Source: Pedobacter sp014947265 | Lineage (GTDB): Bacteria > Bacteroidota > Bacteroidia > Sphingobacteriales > Sphingobacteriaceae | Assembly (NCBI RefSeq): GCF_014947265.1 | Contig: NZ_JADCNK010000004.1 | Coordinates: forward strand, 372,001-436,000 | Length of the DNA stretch: 64,000 nucleotides | Direction: 5' to 3' | Shown here: piece after piece, positions 1 to 9,621 of the stretch | How positions within the stretch are numbered: position 1 is the first letter of the stretch | Layout of the letters: each line of letters starts with the position of its first letter | Notes under the pieces: generated by a model | The model's database searches: none | Seen by the model: only the letters and a program-made list of their open reading frames with translations | What the model was told of the DNA's origin: nothing | Position numbers and translations under genes: made by a program

Positions 1-2208
1 AGTTTCGATACTGCTTTAGTGGCCAAAATCGGTACCGCTATTGCAAATGAGGCAAAAGCACGTGGCTTGAGAGATCTTTTGGCACCTGTAATCAATATGG
101 CAACAGATGTAAGGTGGGGCAGGGTAGAAGAAACTTATGGAGAAGATCCATATTTAACAACTGTGCTGGGACATGCTTTTATGAATGCTATAGAAAGGCA
201 GAATATCATTGTTACACCAAAGCATCTTATTGCCAATGTAGGCGATGGTGGGCGCGATAGTTATCCTATTGAAATGGATAAACACTTTTTAGAAGAAATC
301 CACTTTCCAGCATTTAAAGACGGAGTTAAAAATGTGGGCATCCGTTCATTAATGACTTCCTATAATAGTGTTTTTGGTACGCCTGCAACCTCTAATAAAT
401 GGTTGCTTACCACTAAATTGAAAACGGAATGGGGCTTTAAGGGCTTCGTGATTTCTGATGCAGGTGCAGTCGGAGGTGCCAATGTTTTACATTTTACGGC
501 CAAAGATTATAAAGATGCCACAGCACAGTCAATTAACGCAGGCCTTGATGTAATCTTCCAGGTAGATTATAACCATTATAAACTTTTTCTACCTGCATTT
601 TTAGATGGTAGTATTCCAAAATCGAGAATAGATGATGCATTGTCAAGGGTTCTGAAAGCTAAATTCGAGCTGGGTCTGTTTGAGCATCCTTACGTGGATG
701 AAAGTATTGCTGAAAAGATGTTAAGCGATCAAAGTAATCGCAATCTGGCCAAAGAAGCGGCTTTGAAATCTTTTGTATTGCTAAAAAATGATAACAATAC
801 ACTTCCGTTAAAAAGTGTAAAACAGATTCTACTGGTAGGGGAAGATGCCATTGAAGCCAGATTAGGTGGCTATAGCGGCACTGGAAACAATAAGATAAAT
901 ATATTGGACGGCTTAAAAAATGCAGTAGCCAATAACGTTAAGGTTAATTATGTAAAAGGCAGTAGCCGGGAATTGCAGTCTTATGTTCCTATAGACAGCC
1001 AGTTTCTTTCTGTTAATCAGAAAGCAGGATTAATGGGAAGCTATTATAAAGGGTTTCACTTCTCGGGGAAACCCGTTAAAGAAGTAAATGATAAGGCAAT
1101 TAATTTCAGCTGGACCTTATACCCACCAGATGACCAGCTTCAAGTGGATGATTATGCTGTGAGGTGGACTGGTAAAATTAAGGTGCCGCAGAATGCCGAT
1201 GTTAATATCGGATTAGAGGGAAACGATGGTTACCGATTATATTTGGATAACCAATTGATGATCGATAACTGGGATAAAAAGTCTTTCAGTACTAGGACAG
1301 TTCCGTTTCATTTCGAGAAAAATAAGGAGTATGCCATTAAGGTTGAATTTTTTGAATCTAAAGGCAACGGTAAAATCAAACTGATCTGGGATTATAATAT
1401 CAGGAAATCAAACGAAATAGCTGATGCAGTGGCTGCGGCAAAGAATAATGATGCCATTGTATTCGTTGCAGGTATAAAAGAAGGAGAATTTTTGGATCGG
1501 GCAATGTTAAATCTGCCCGGTAACCAGGAATTGTTGTTGGAAGAACTCGAAAAAACAGGAAAACCGATTATCGTGGTATTAACTGGTGGAAGCGCCATTA
1601 ATATGCAGCCCTGGTTAAATAAAGTAAGCGCGGTTTTAAACGTGTGGTACCCTGGCGAAGCAGGAGGCGCTGCTGTTGCCGATATCTTGCTCGGAAAAGT
1701 AAATCCATCAGGTAAACTTCCAATTACTTACCCGATTGACGAATCGCAGTTGCCTTTGGTTTACAACCACAAACCTACCGGAAGAGGCGATGATTATAAC
1801 AACTTAAGCGGCGAACCACTTTTTCCATTTGGATATGGATTAAGTTATACCAACTTTTCTTACAACAATTTGAAGTTTAACCGCAAAAGCATCGCTAAAA
1901 ATGAAACCGCTACTGTAAGCTTCGAACTTAAAAATACAGGCAATTACGATGGTGAAGAAGTGGTACAGCTGTACATGAGACCTTTGTTAAGCAAATTAGC
2001 TCAGCCAGTTCTTGCACTGAGGGCTTTCCAACGGATACATTTAAAGGTTGGTGAAACAAAGATAGTTTCATTTAAGCTAGATAAGGAGGTATTGCAAACA
2101 CTTGATATCAATAATGTATGGGAAGTAGCTCCGGGGGAATACAGAATTATGATCGGATCATCAAGTAAATCACTTTACTTAAAAGATAACTTAACTGTTA
2201 AGCCTTAA
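1..2208 (+). CDS. GH3 family beta-glucosidase with PA14 insert, 5'-truncated by window edge
   Basis: Exo-acting glycoside hydrolase family 3 enzyme, probably periplasmic or outer-membrane, releasing terminal beta-linked sugars. The frame is open to base 1, so the N-terminus and any signal peptide lie outside the window; 735 residues are visible. The first half is the TIM-barrel domain with the nucleophile Asp in GFVISDAG (Asp153 of the visible part). Then comes the alpha/beta sandwich, interrupted at about 340-475 by a PA14-like carbohydrate-binding insert (starting near GLMGSYYKG). A C-terminal fibronectin III-like domain covers about 625-725. A strong terminator follows, so the gene ends a transcript. 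The family is clear; the exact substrate is not. Confidence 0.93.
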   Translation, partial: SFDTALVAKIGTAIANEAKARGLRDLLAPVINMATDVRWGRVEETYGEDPYLTTVLGHAFMNAIERQNIIVTPKHLIANVGDGGRDSYPIEMDKHFLEEIHFPAFKDGVKNVGIRSLMTSYNSVFGTPATSNKWLLTTKLKTEWGFKGFVISDAGAVGGANVLHFTAKDYKDATAQSINAGLDVIFQVDYNHYKLFLPAFLDGSIPKSRIDDALSRVLKAKFELGLFEHPYVDESIAEKMLSDQSNRNLAKEAALKSFVLLKNDNNTLPLKSVKQILLVGEDAIEARLGGYSGTGNNKINILDGLKNAVANNVKVNYVKGSSRELQSYVPIDSQFLSVNQKAGLMGSYYKGFHFSGKPVKEVNDKAINFSWTLYPPDDQLQVDDYAVRWTGKIKVPQNADVNIGLEGNDGYRLYLDNQLMIDNWDKKSFSTRTVPFHFEKNKEYAIKVEFFESKGNGKIKLIWDYNIRKSNEIADAVAAAKNNDAIVFVAGIKEGEFLDRAMLNLPGNQELLLEELEKTGKPIIVVLTGGSAINMQPWLNKVSAVLNVWYPGEAGGAAVADILLGKVNPSGKLPITYPIDESQLPLVYNHKPTGRGDDYNNLSGEPLFPFGYGLSYTNFSYNNLKFNRKSIAKNETATVSFELKNTGNYDGEEVVQLYMRPLLSKLAQPVLALRAFQRIHLKVGETKIVSFKLDKEVLQTLDINNVWEVAPGEYRIMIGSSSKSLYLKDNLTVKP

Positions 2209-2254
2209 AAAAAATACCTTCTATTGTTGGGTATAAACCATATTATTAATAATT

Positions 2255-2289
2255 GCCGCAGATTTAAACAGAATCTGCGGCTTTTTTTT
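2255..2289 (+). terminator. Rho-independent terminator after the GH3 gene
   Basis: A perfect 10-bp stem (GCCGCAGATT / AATCTGCGGC, 7-nt loop) is followed by eight T. It lies between two convergent genes and serves the GH3 gene on the plus strand. Confidence 0.9.
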
Positions 2290-2294
2290 AAATA

Positions 2295-3479
2295 TTAATC
2301 TAATCCATAGTTCTTGAATGCAATGGAAACAAAGCCATTTTGTACAGACATGTTAAGATTAGAAAAAGTAATTGTTTTATCGGTAGCATTTATAACACCA
2401 TTAATTCTTGAGCCATTGTTAGCACTTGCTGTGGCAGACACCGGTATATATCCTGAACTTATTTTTACCACTAGCGTCGAGCTTGGATTATAACTGTTAA
2501 TGTTATAAACATAGGTTGAGGTAGCATTTACTGGTGGAGTAGAAATTGTTGCTGCAATATAAGTTCCATTTAATATTAATCCATAATAAGTTGGTGTATT
2601 ACTCATGGTCGTAACCCTGAAGGAGTAAGTATATGTTGGATAACCATATAAATAATTTAAAGCAACGATATCATTTGTGTTAAAAGAACGATCTACACCA
2701 TTATTGCAGGCAAGCATAAATGAATTGGGCTCGGCAGAAGCTGGAGTTCCAGGTATTTGAATAGCGCCCGAGAAGTTTTGAATATCAGAACTATTATAGC
2801 TACTACCTTCATTTCCACCTCTTGAGCAGCTATAACTCCGGTCGTAATAGTCAGTATGTCTTAGACCTATGCAGTGACCTATTTCATGCTGAATTACAGA
2901 GGTGATGTAGCCTACATCTGGATTTGTACCGAATGCAGCAGGATTTGTATTTAATCCAATTTGATTAAATGGATTTCCGGAAAAAGGAAAACCACCATAG
3001 CCTAACTTGGTGCCTGTAGGAGTTGGACCTTCATTAAAGCCAATAATTTCAATATTTCCGTTGCTGCTAACCAGTTGGAAATTGATTTTCAAATTTAATG
3101 AGTTATACCTTCCAACAGCATTACTGGCTGCTGTTGAATAAACAGCGGGTAAATTTGAAACAGAAATTGTTACTGTACGCGGTAAGTTTTGAACCAGATT
3201 ATAGGTTTGGTACTGTTCTGATTTAGCAATGATTAAGTTTGAAGAGTTTGTGGCCTTACCTAGAGAAGATTTTGGTATAAAAATATCTCCCTCCACAATA
3301 TATCCATCTTTCATAATTGTTATGCCGTTGGTATTAAATCCCATTTCTTTAATACTAGCTAATACTGATTCAGGTATTTTAGTGTTTTGTTGGGTTTCTA
3401 TATTTTGTTTTTTAGCACATGAATAAATCATGAAAATAAATGAAACAGCAAAAAAGCGAATAAAGATTTTTTTTTTCAT
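2295..3479 (-). CDS. M57-type HEIGH metalloprotease lipoprotein
   Basis: Predicted zinc metallopeptidase, exported as a lipoprotein. The N-terminus has a charged start, a hydrophobic stretch and a lipobox (IYSC, Cys at about 21). The zinc site is HEIGHCIGLRH with His198, Glu199, His202 and His208, which matches the metzincin-like HExxHxxGxxH pattern and the 'dual-action HEIGH' M57 family. The last ~110 residues look like a beta-sandwich accessory domain. It is 394 aa, monocistronic, and convergent with the GH3 gene. Its substrate is unknown, and a role in protein degradation outside the cytoplasm is inferred. Confidence 0.85.
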   Translation of the reverse strand: MKKKIFIRFFAVSFIFMIYSCAKKQNIETQQNTKIPESVLASIKEMGFNTNGITIMKDGYIVEGDIFIPKSSLGKATNSSNLIIAKSEQYQTYNLVQNLPRTVTISVSNLPAVYSTAASNAVGRYNSLNLKINFQLVSSNGNIEIIGFNEGPTPTGTKLGYGGFPFSGNPFNQIGLNTNPAAFGTNPDVGYITSVIQHEIGHCIGLRHTDYYDRSYSCSRGGNEGSSYNSSDIQNFSGAIQIPGTPASAEPNSFMLACNNGVDRSFNTNDIVALNYLYGYPTYTYSFRVTTMSNTPTYYGLILNGTYIAATISTPPVNATSTYVYNINSYNPSSTLVVKISSGYIPVSATASANNGSRINGVINATDKTITFSNLNMSVQNGFVSIAFKNYGLD

Positions 3480-3843
3480 AGTTTGAATTTGGTTTGTATG
3501 TTTAGAATTACGGTATATAAAGTCTAATATACATAGAAAATCTATTAACTATTAATAAATTGTCTGGTATTTCGGATTATAGGAAAAGATAAATCTTATC
3601 AGAAATTAGTTCCTGATTTAACCGTTCCAAGTTTCAGAGAAGTTAAAATAGATTGTTTATTTGTCCATTTCTGTAATAATAGAAAAGATCTCTCCACTCG
3701 CGTCGCTTCGGAGATGACGATTTTTCTATTGGAGTCTGTCAAGTCGTGAGTCGAAGGATCTTTACGATTGAAAATGGAATTGCTACACTCCAACTTTGCG
3801 AATTTAGTGCTTTCTTCTCAGCGCCCTTTGCGGTTAAAAGGAG
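3480..3843. repeat. Intergenic region with a GTCAT/AGATCT-type hairpin element
   Basis: 364 bases without a convincing gene. At 3684-3722 sits one copy of the interspersed element with an AGATCTCTCC end and an ATGACGA end. At about 3820-3840 there is a 'ccctttgcggtta' tract also seen near 11150 and 33300. Open frames here are short and low in quality. Confidence 0.6.
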
Positions 3844-4929
3844 CTATTTTAATTCTTCTATACCCAATTTCACAGCAAGTTCATTCAGATCCTTTACCAC
3901 CACATCAATGATCGGAATACCACTGATTTTTCTTTCCTGTTCAAATTCATGCTCCGGTTCGCCCGGGATGATTACCTTTTTATCAGGATCTATTGTTTTT
4001 GCACTTTTAAAGCGATCTACCCAGTTATCTAAATGGTCTTTAAAGTCTGCGGCTGGTCTGAAACCATCTACGCGCATAGCGCCTAAAAAGTGGCCAAGTC
4101 CTTCGCCAACCGGATTTGCCGATGGCTCTAAAAAAGCCACAAAAGGCGGCACCCAAGGGCCGTAATTTGCGCCGGATAACACTGCCGATAAAATGTCGAC
4201 AGTAGCACTTAACCCATAACCTTTATGGCTACCATGATCTTTATCGCTTCCCAAAGGCAAAAGCGAACCGCCGTTTTTTAATTCGTTAGGGTCTGTAGAG
4301 TTTTCGCCGCTTTTATCCTGAACCCAGCCATCAGGAATGCTTTTATTGGCACGTTGAGCAATTTCTAATTTACCATTAGCTGCGGCCGCTGTAGCCATAT
4401 CTACAATTACCGGTGGATATTTTCCTGCCGGGAAAGCATAACACATGGGATTGGTACCCAATAAACGTTCATTGGCATAAGTAGGTGCAACCAAGGGGCT
4501 GGCATTGGTCATACTGATGCCGATCATATCCTTTTCAACCGCCATCAAAGCATGGTAACCGGCAATTCCAAAATGATTGGAGTTTTTAACTGAAACCCAT
4601 CCGCTACCATATTTTTCAGCTTTTTCGATAGCAACTTTCATAGCGAATGGTGCAACCACCAAACCTAAACCTGCATCACCATCAATGGTGGCAGTGGTTG
4701 GTGTTTCGTGTACGATTTTGATATCAGGCGTGGCGTTGATCCTTTTCTTTTCCCAAAGACGAACGTACCCACTTAATCGTGCAACACCGTGCGAATCGAT
4801 TCCCCGCAAATCTGATCGGATTAACACATCGGTTGCTAAATCGGCATGCTCATCAGAACAGCCCATTTTTTTAAAAACATTATAAGTAAAAGCCCTAAGG
4901 TTGGTTTCGGTAAAAGTAATGAAGTTCAT
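3844..4929 (-). CDS. Malate/L-lactate dehydrogenase family oxidoreductase
   Basis: NAD(P)-dependent 2-hydroxyacid dehydrogenase of the Ldh family (malate, L-lactate, ureidoglycolate and sulfolactate dehydrogenases), which is distinct from classical Rossmann MDH/LDH. It is cytoplasmic, 361 aa. Family signatures include DLRGIDSHGVARL near the N-terminus, VKNSNHFGIAGYHA with the catalytic-type His, and DMATAAAANGK. The open frame runs upstream to 5055, but those 42 codons cross a low-complexity repeat and overlap bshC; MNFITFTETN at 4929 is chosen because it matches the family N-terminus. The gene is downstream of bshC on the same strand. Substrate cannot be assigned from the sequence. Confidence 0.87.
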   Translation of the reverse strand: MNFITFTETNLRAFTYNVFKKMGCSDEHADLATDVLIRSDLRGIDSHGVARLSGYVRLWEKKRINATPDIKIVHETPTTATIDGDAGLGLVVAPFAMKVAIEKAEKYGSGWVSVKNSNHFGIAGYHALMAVEKDMIGISMTNASPLVAPTYANERLLGTNPMCYAFPAGKYPPVIVDMATAAAANGKLEIAQRANKSIPDGWVQDKSGENSTDPNELKNGGSLLPLGSDKDHGSHKGYGLSATVDILSAVLSGANYGPWVPPFVAFLEPSANPVGEGLGHFLGAMRVDGFRPAADFKDHLDNWVDRFKSAKTIDPDKKVIIPGEPEHEFEQERKISGIPIIDVVVKDLNELAVKLGIEELK

Positions 4930-5012
4930 TTTGTTAGTATCAAGTAGTAAGTATCGAGATTGGGCGCTTTGGGGTATCGGCTTCCGACTCCGGACTCCCG
5001 ACTTCGGACTAG
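4930..5012. repeat. Degenerate short-word repeat between bshC and the Ldh-family gene
   Basis: A tract of near-repeats such as gactccggactcccgactt, preceded by 'agtatcaagtagtaagtatc'. It resembles other degenerate repeats in this window (22887-23010, 56427-56672). It accounts for the spurious N-terminal extension of the downstream frame. Confidence 0.6.
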
Positions 5013-5014
5013 TA

Positions 5015-6601
5015 TTACGGTAATAAAACAGTGAAATCGCCACCCAATGGTTCAAAGTTTTCTATGCAGGATGAAAGAAAATCTTCTCCGTAATTAACAT
5101 ACATGGGCGCTATATTTAAAGTACGCTCCTGTAAACTTCCATTAGGGAAAAGCCTTTTTTTGACATTATCAATTTGTAATAACGCCATCTCATGTTTCCG
5201 TTTTTCTGCCCTGAAAAGTTTTTTTTCAAGGTTGGCCAATAAGTGATTGGCCCGCTGTTTTGCCGTATCAGTTGATACAGAAAGCGTTTTGTCTATTTTA
5301 TAGGCATTTAGCTTAATCTGATCGAAAATGCTGTTAATGGCTCTTGTTTCGTCAGCTAAACTCAATTGAGCGGTCGTATTCCGTTTTACCCAAATGTTTT
5401 TTAGTTCTTCAACCGGCAGGAAAATGTCTTCCAAAGAAAAACCTAGATGGTATAAATTCTGGGCACTGCGTTTATCTATCAGTAAAGCCGAATTACGCAA
5501 TAGTAAAACCGGGAAATCGACCTTGTATAAATCGAAATTTGCTTTTAATTGCATCCAGTAAGCTACCTCTGCACCACCACCTATATAAGCGATATTAGGT
5601 AAAATAACCTCCTGGTACATTGGCCGCATCACTACATTCGGACTAAAACGTTCAGGATGCGATTCGATTTCAGCTTTTAGTGTTTCTTCTGTAAAACTGA
5701 TATCGGTATGGTTTACAATATATTTTCCTTTTTCAAAGATCAAACGCTCTCGTAAATTATCTATAAGGTAAAAGAAATTAATGTCGCGACCGTTAACCTG
5801 GGTTTTATAGCCAAATTCTTCCAGGCTTTTCGAACTTTCGTCGATGTTTTTAGCGCTATTGTGTTGAATAATATCTTCAGTTATGATATTGGCAAATTGT
5901 TTTTTTAATCGCGCATCATCTGCATTCACGATCACCAGGCCATATTTCTCGAATAAATTGTTGACCAAAAACCTGGTGGCATCGGCTAAATTATCGTGCT
6001 GCAAATAGGCCTGTTCTACCAATTTGGCAATCCGTTTTCCGTTTTTGGAAATGCCTAAGTAACCCTTGTATGCCGTTACCGCAGCAGCAACGGTTTTGGT
6101 GCTTAATCTTCCGGTGGCACCGTTGGTCTGTTGTATCCAGCTGATGTTCTTTTCATCAACACTTACATGGTTAATTTCATCAAAATCGTGATCCTCTGTT
6201 GCCATCCAATAAACCGGAACAAAGTTTTTATCCGGATGGGCCATTTTTAACTCAATAGCTAAATTTATGGTCGTTACAATTTTATAAATAAAATAAAGCG
6301 GACCAGTAAATAAGTTTAACTGGTGACCAGTAGTTACAGTAAAAGTATTATCTAAGCCCAAAAGTTCGATATTTTTCGTAACCGATTTATTCGGTTGTAA
6401 ATGCCGGTACTGATCTTGCAAAACCTGCACTAAGGTAGTCCGGTCTCCAGGGAAATTTCTATGCTCAATTGCGCTGGCTAAACCAGCCATATCAGGGCGG
6501 TAACTGTAAAAAGCTTTAAGCTGCTCTTCGTCGTTAATATAATCTAAAACCAATTTTGAAAATGAACCGGTTTCCTGATAGGAAATGTATTTTGCCTGCA
6601 T
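5015..6601 (-). CDS. bshC: Bacillithiol biosynthesis cysteine-adding enzyme BshC
   Basis: Putative last-step enzyme of bacillithiol synthesis, adding cysteine to glucosamine-malate; cytoplasmic. The 528-aa length fits the family. Recognisable blocks are FPGDR in the N-terminal region, VTTGHQLNLFTGPLYFIYK (residues about 90-108), PVYWMATEDHDFDEI, and the C-terminal ending NYGEDFLSSCIENFEPLGGDFTVLLP. A long alpha-helical segment with charged residues occurs at about 420-475, consistent with the coiled-coil known for BshC. bshA and bshB are not in the window. The start at 6601 gives the usual N-terminus. Confidence 0.93.
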   Translation of the reverse strand: MQAKYISYQETGSFSKLVLDYINDEEQLKAFYSYRPDMAGLASAIEHRNFPGDRTTLVQVLQDQYRHLQPNKSVTKNIELLGLDNTFTVTTGHQLNLFTGPLYFIYKIVTTINLAIELKMAHPDKNFVPVYWMATEDHDFDEINHVSVDEKNISWIQQTNGATGRLSTKTVAAAVTAYKGYLGISKNGKRIAKLVEQAYLQHDNLADATRFLVNNLFEKYGLVIVNADDARLKKQFANIITEDIIQHNSAKNIDESSKSLEEFGYKTQVNGRDINFFYLIDNLRERLIFEKGKYIVNHTDISFTEETLKAEIESHPERFSPNVVMRPMYQEVILPNIAYIGGGAEVAYWMQLKANFDLYKVDFPVLLLRNSALLIDKRSAQNLYHLGFSLEDIFLPVEELKNIWVKRNTTAQLSLADETRAINSIFDQIKLNAYKIDKTLSVSTDTAKQRANHLLANLEKKLFRAEKRKHEMALLQIDNVKKRLFPNGSLQERTLNIAPMYVNYGEDFLSSCIENFEPLGGDFTVLLP

Positions 6602-6957
6602 AATGAGCGAAAGTAGTGCAATTTAAGGATAAATATAAAGCTACATAACTATTTTACAATTGTTAAATAATTAAAGATTGCTTTCCTTAATGCTAAATTT
6701 ACAAAATAGACTTTTGTGTCAATATCTGCTTAAAAAAGATCTATTATTAAGAGATACCGCCTGTAATTCTGCAACTGTAAAATCCAGCCGTTTTTAAATT
6801 ATCGTATTAATTTCTTTTTCAGATAATCAACTTTTATCCAGCTGAATGCATCATCCATAAAAGAAATTTATTTCAAAAAGAGTGTTTTCATAGTAGGGAG
6901 AAACGTTATTTTTTATAAATTTATGATGCGCATCGGTCATGAAATAATCTAAACACC
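6602..6957. other. AT-rich intergenic region, nothing recognised
   Basis: 356 bases between divergent genes. It is AT-rich and must carry the promoters for bshC and for the small hypothetical gene, but no clear TAnnTTTG element, hairpin or repeat could be placed with confidence. Confidence 0.4.
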
Positions 6958-7290
6958 TTGGAAAAAGTAACTTTATTTTACCTGGAAAAGCCTGATATTA
7001 AAATATCTATGGAGTTATATTTTAATGAGAACGATCAATTATACTTTGACGGATATGATATTGGTAAATCGGTAAAAGAAATATGGGGAGATTCTGATTA
7101 TGAGTATTGCTATTCCATTGAATTGGAAGAAGTTGCTAAATTTTACGAAATATTCAATTTAGAGCAGGGTGACAGGTCTGGTTTGCTACAAGCTTTGAAG
7201 CTTCAGTTTAGTGGAAATAAGGCTTATTCATTATTTGGCGAATTTATGGATGCTGAGAATATTAAGTATGATCGTTTTTCCTGGGCCTGA
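6958..7290 (+). CDS. Hypothetical 110-aa acidic protein, TTG start
   Basis: Not recognised. The product is soluble and acidic, with no signal peptide or membrane segment. It contains YFDGYDIGKSVKE followed by GDSDYEYCYSIE, and ends in YDRFSWA. The composition resembles small cytoplasmic proteins of the immunity/SUKH kind, but no family can be assigned. The frame is bounded upstream by an in-frame TGA at 6940, so the start is TTG 6958 or ATG 7009 (17 codons later). It is a lone gene convergent with the helicase gene. Confidence 0.6.
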   Translation: MEKVTLFYLEKPDIKISMELYFNENDQLYFDGYDIGKSVKEIWGDSDYEYCYSIELEEVAKFYEIFNLEQGDRSGLLQALKLQFSGNKAYSLFGEFMDAENIKYDRFSWA

Positions 7291-7329
7291 CAGTAGTTTA
7301 AATTTACTAAACTGAATTTTAAACCGCAT

Positions 7330-7366
7330 AAAAAAAACCGGCCTCGAATAAACAAGACCGGTTTGT
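7330..7366 (-). terminator. Terminator downstream of the DEAD-box helicase gene
   Basis: AAACCGG (7335-7341) pairs with CCGGTTT (7358-7364). Read on the minus strand the hairpin runs into a run of T, just past the helicase stop. It may work in both directions for the convergent hypothetical gene. Confidence 0.7.
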
Positions 7367-7386
7367 AAAATATTTGGTTTAGTGAT

Positions 7387-9297
7387 TTACCATTTTTTTC
7401 TGCGTTCACCGCTTCCGCCTTCACGACTTCCACCTTCTCTACGTCCGCTACCACCAGTGTTTCCACCTTTTTCGTCACGACTACGACCAGAGAAATCTCT
7501 GAAACCGCCACCGCTGTTTCCGCCTTCACGTCTTCCGCTACCGCCAGATTTTCTATCACCTCCGCCACGGTAACCACCGCCACCACCGCTTCTGCGTTCT
7601 CCTCCGAAACCGCCGCCGCCGCTACGTCTTTCACCGCCACCGCGTCTTTCGCCAGCGCCTTCACCACGACCACCATCTCCGCTTTTCTCGATACGTACCT
7701 GACGACCGTTAAACTCAACAGATTTAAAACCTTCAAATACGGTATCAGCAACAGCATCTTCCACTTCAAAGAAAGAGAAAACACCTTTTAAATCAATTTT
7801 ACCAACGCTTTTGCCACCAATTTTACCATTGTTACAGATAAAAGATAACATATCGCCGCGGGTAAATTCATCTACTGAACCTAAGTTGATAAATAAACGA
7901 GTGTAACCTTCGCTACCACGTCCGCGTCTTTCGCCACGCTCACCTCTTTCGCCACGATCGTCACCAACCGCTGCATTTAAATCAGGTGCTTTAGAATAGT
8001 AATCTAAGAAACGGTTAAATTCTAATGAAGCAAAACGTTTGATTACATCCTCTTTAGATAAATCTTTAAATTCATCCATTATACGAGGAATGTATTGATC
8101 AATTTGCTCTACATTAACCTCTACGTTATGTACTTTATGTACCAAAGAGAATAATTGTTTTTCACAAACGTCAAATCCTGTAGGTAACTCAGCTTTGGTA
8201 AATTGTTTACCAATGATGCGTTCCAGCTGACGGATTTTTCCAACTTCTTTAGAGTTGATGATACAGATAGAGATACCAGTTTTACCAGCACGGCCGGTAC
8301 GACCAGAACGGTGGGTATAACTTTCAATTTCATCAGGTAAAGAGTAGTTAACTACGTGTGTTACGTTGTTAACGTCGATACCACGTGCAGCAACATCAGT
8401 AGCAATTAACAACTGCATGTTACGTTCGCGGAAACGTTGCATTACCTTATCACGTTGTTGTTGCGATAAATCGCCGTGTAAAGCATCAGCATTGTAGCCA
8501 TCTTTAATTAAATGCTCTGCAACATCTTGTGTATCCAATTTGGTTTTACAAAATACTACGGCAAAAATTTCAGGGTTGAAATCTACAATACGTTTTAAGG
8601 CAGCATATTTATCGCGTGCACGAACAATGTAATATTCGTGTTCGATGTTTACGTTACCTGTATTTTTTGTGCCCATGGTTAATTCAACAGGATTATCCAT
8701 ATAGTTTTTAGCTATACGGCGAACTTCTGCAGGCATGGTAGCCGAGAATAACCAGGTTTTTTTGTCATCAGGAGTAGTTGATAAAATGTCGTTAATGTCG
8801 TCCTGGAAACCCATGTTCAACATCTCGTCAGCTTCATCAAGCACAACATATTTAACGTTTGAAAAATCAATCGCCTTACGGCCAATGATATCCAACATAC
8901 GGCCGGGCGTGGCCACTACGATCTGAATTCCCTGACGGATTTCGCGTAGTTGTTGCATAATGTTCGCGCCACCGTAAACGGCAACAACGTGGGCATTAGC
9001 AATGTTTTTAGAAAAGTTTTTAAGGTCGTTAGCGATTTGCAAGCATAACTCACGGGTAGGGCATAAAATCAATGCCTGTGGTTTGTTAACTTTAAAATCG
9101 ATTAGTTCTAACAGCGGCAAACCAAATGCGGCTGTTTTTCCTGTTCCTGTTTGGGCCAAACCAACAAAATCATTAGTGCCTTCTAACAGTACAGGAATAC
9201 TTTGCTCCTGAATAGGTGTTGGAGTTTCAAATCCAAGATCCTTTACGGCATTAACGACGTCATCACTTATCCCCAATAATTGAAATGGGTTTGTCAT
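7387..9297 (-). CDS. DEAD-box ATP-dependent RNA helicase with DbpA-type RNA-binding domain and Gly/Arg-rich tail
   Basis: RNA helicase of the DeaD/CsdA group, acting in ribosome assembly, RNA decay or cold adaptation (family knowledge). Motifs in order: Q motif GFETPTPIQ (22-30), motif I AQTGTGKT (48-55), PTRELCLQI (80-88), DEAD (154-157), SAT (185-187), ATDVAARGIDV and HRSGRTGRAG. After the helicase core comes a DbpA-type RNA-binding domain (about 480-555), then a strongly biased Gly/Arg/Ser tail of about 80 residues. The frame is open to 9363, but MTNPFQLLGI at 9297 is the natural start, giving 636 aa. A CAAAGGTA element at 9324-9331 (TACCTTTG on the coding strand) lies 27 bases upstream. 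Confidence 0.95.
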   Translation of the reverse strand: MTNPFQLLGISDDVVNAVKDLGFETPTPIQEQSIPVLLEGTNDFVGLAQTGTGKTAAFGLPLLELIDFKVNKPQALILCPTRELCLQIANDLKNFSKNIANAHVVAVYGGANIMQQLREIRQGIQIVVATPGRMLDIIGRKAIDFSNVKYVVLDEADEMLNMGFQDDINDILSTTPDDKKTWLFSATMPAEVRRIAKNYMDNPVELTMGTKNTGNVNIEHEYYIVRARDKYAALKRIVDFNPEIFAVVFCKTKLDTQDVAEHLIKDGYNADALHGDLSQQQRDKVMQRFRERNMQLLIATDVAARGIDVNNVTHVVNYSLPDEIESYTHRSGRTGRAGKTGISICIINSKEVGKIRQLERIIGKQFTKAELPTGFDVCEKQLFSLVHKVHNVEVNVEQIDQYIPRIMDEFKDLSKEDVIKRFASLEFNRFLDYYSKAPDLNAAVGDDRGERGERGERRGRGSEGYTRLFINLGSVDEFTRGDMLSFICNNGKIGGKSVGKIDLKGVFSFFEVEDAVADTVFEGFKSVEFNGRQVRIEKSGDGGRGEGAGERRGGGERRSGGGGFGGERRSGGGGGYRGGGDRKSGGSGRREGGNSGGGFRDFSGRSRDEKGGNTGGSGRREGGSREGGSGERRKKW

Positions 9298-9621
9298 TCG
9301 TCTTTTTATTTTTAATTGAGCCGCAAAGGTAAGGTTAATATTTCGTATTTTACAGATAATCAAGTAAATAGTTTTTTAAGCTAAATATTTGAAAATAAGG
9401 AAGTAAGAGGGGATGTGAAATGGATGATGGAAAATGACGGATGGAGGAGGTTTAAATGGAGGTCGTGATTGCGATAGGGATGTGTGTTTTTTACTTGGAA
9501 AGCAGTTGAAGTGGTCTTAGGTTGCATTAGTCCCGTTTTCTGTTTCAATCTTTTTCAAACCTTTCAGGTTTATCAAAAGGATTTTCACTCCAACCGGGTT
9601 TAGGTGGCGGGGCAATAGCAA
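9298..9621. other. Intergenic region with repeat fragment and a coding-like tail
   Basis: 324 bases between two minus-strand genes. At 9495-9540 is a fragment of the GGAAAGCAG-type interspersed repeat. At 9545-9649 a short minus-strand frame, overlapping the end of the next gene, reads as a Pro-rich coding-like tail (separate entry). Confidence 0.5.
9324..9331 (-). promoter_or_regulatory. Candidate -7 promoter element of the helicase gene
   Basis: TACCTTTG on the minus strand matches the Bacteroidota TAnnTTTG -7 consensus and sits 27 nt before the ATG. No exact TTTG is seen at the expected upstream distance, so the call is moderate. Confidence 0.5.

Noticed and set aside
3746..4165. 139-aa plus-strand frame
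   Set aside because: Antisense to the Ldh-family enzyme and starting in a repeat; no family features.
7224..7784. Long minus-strand frame and a Pro-rich plus-strand frame over the end of the helicase gene
   Set aside because: Both are shadows of the repetitive Gly/Arg codons; amino-acid content is simply the other reading of that repeat.
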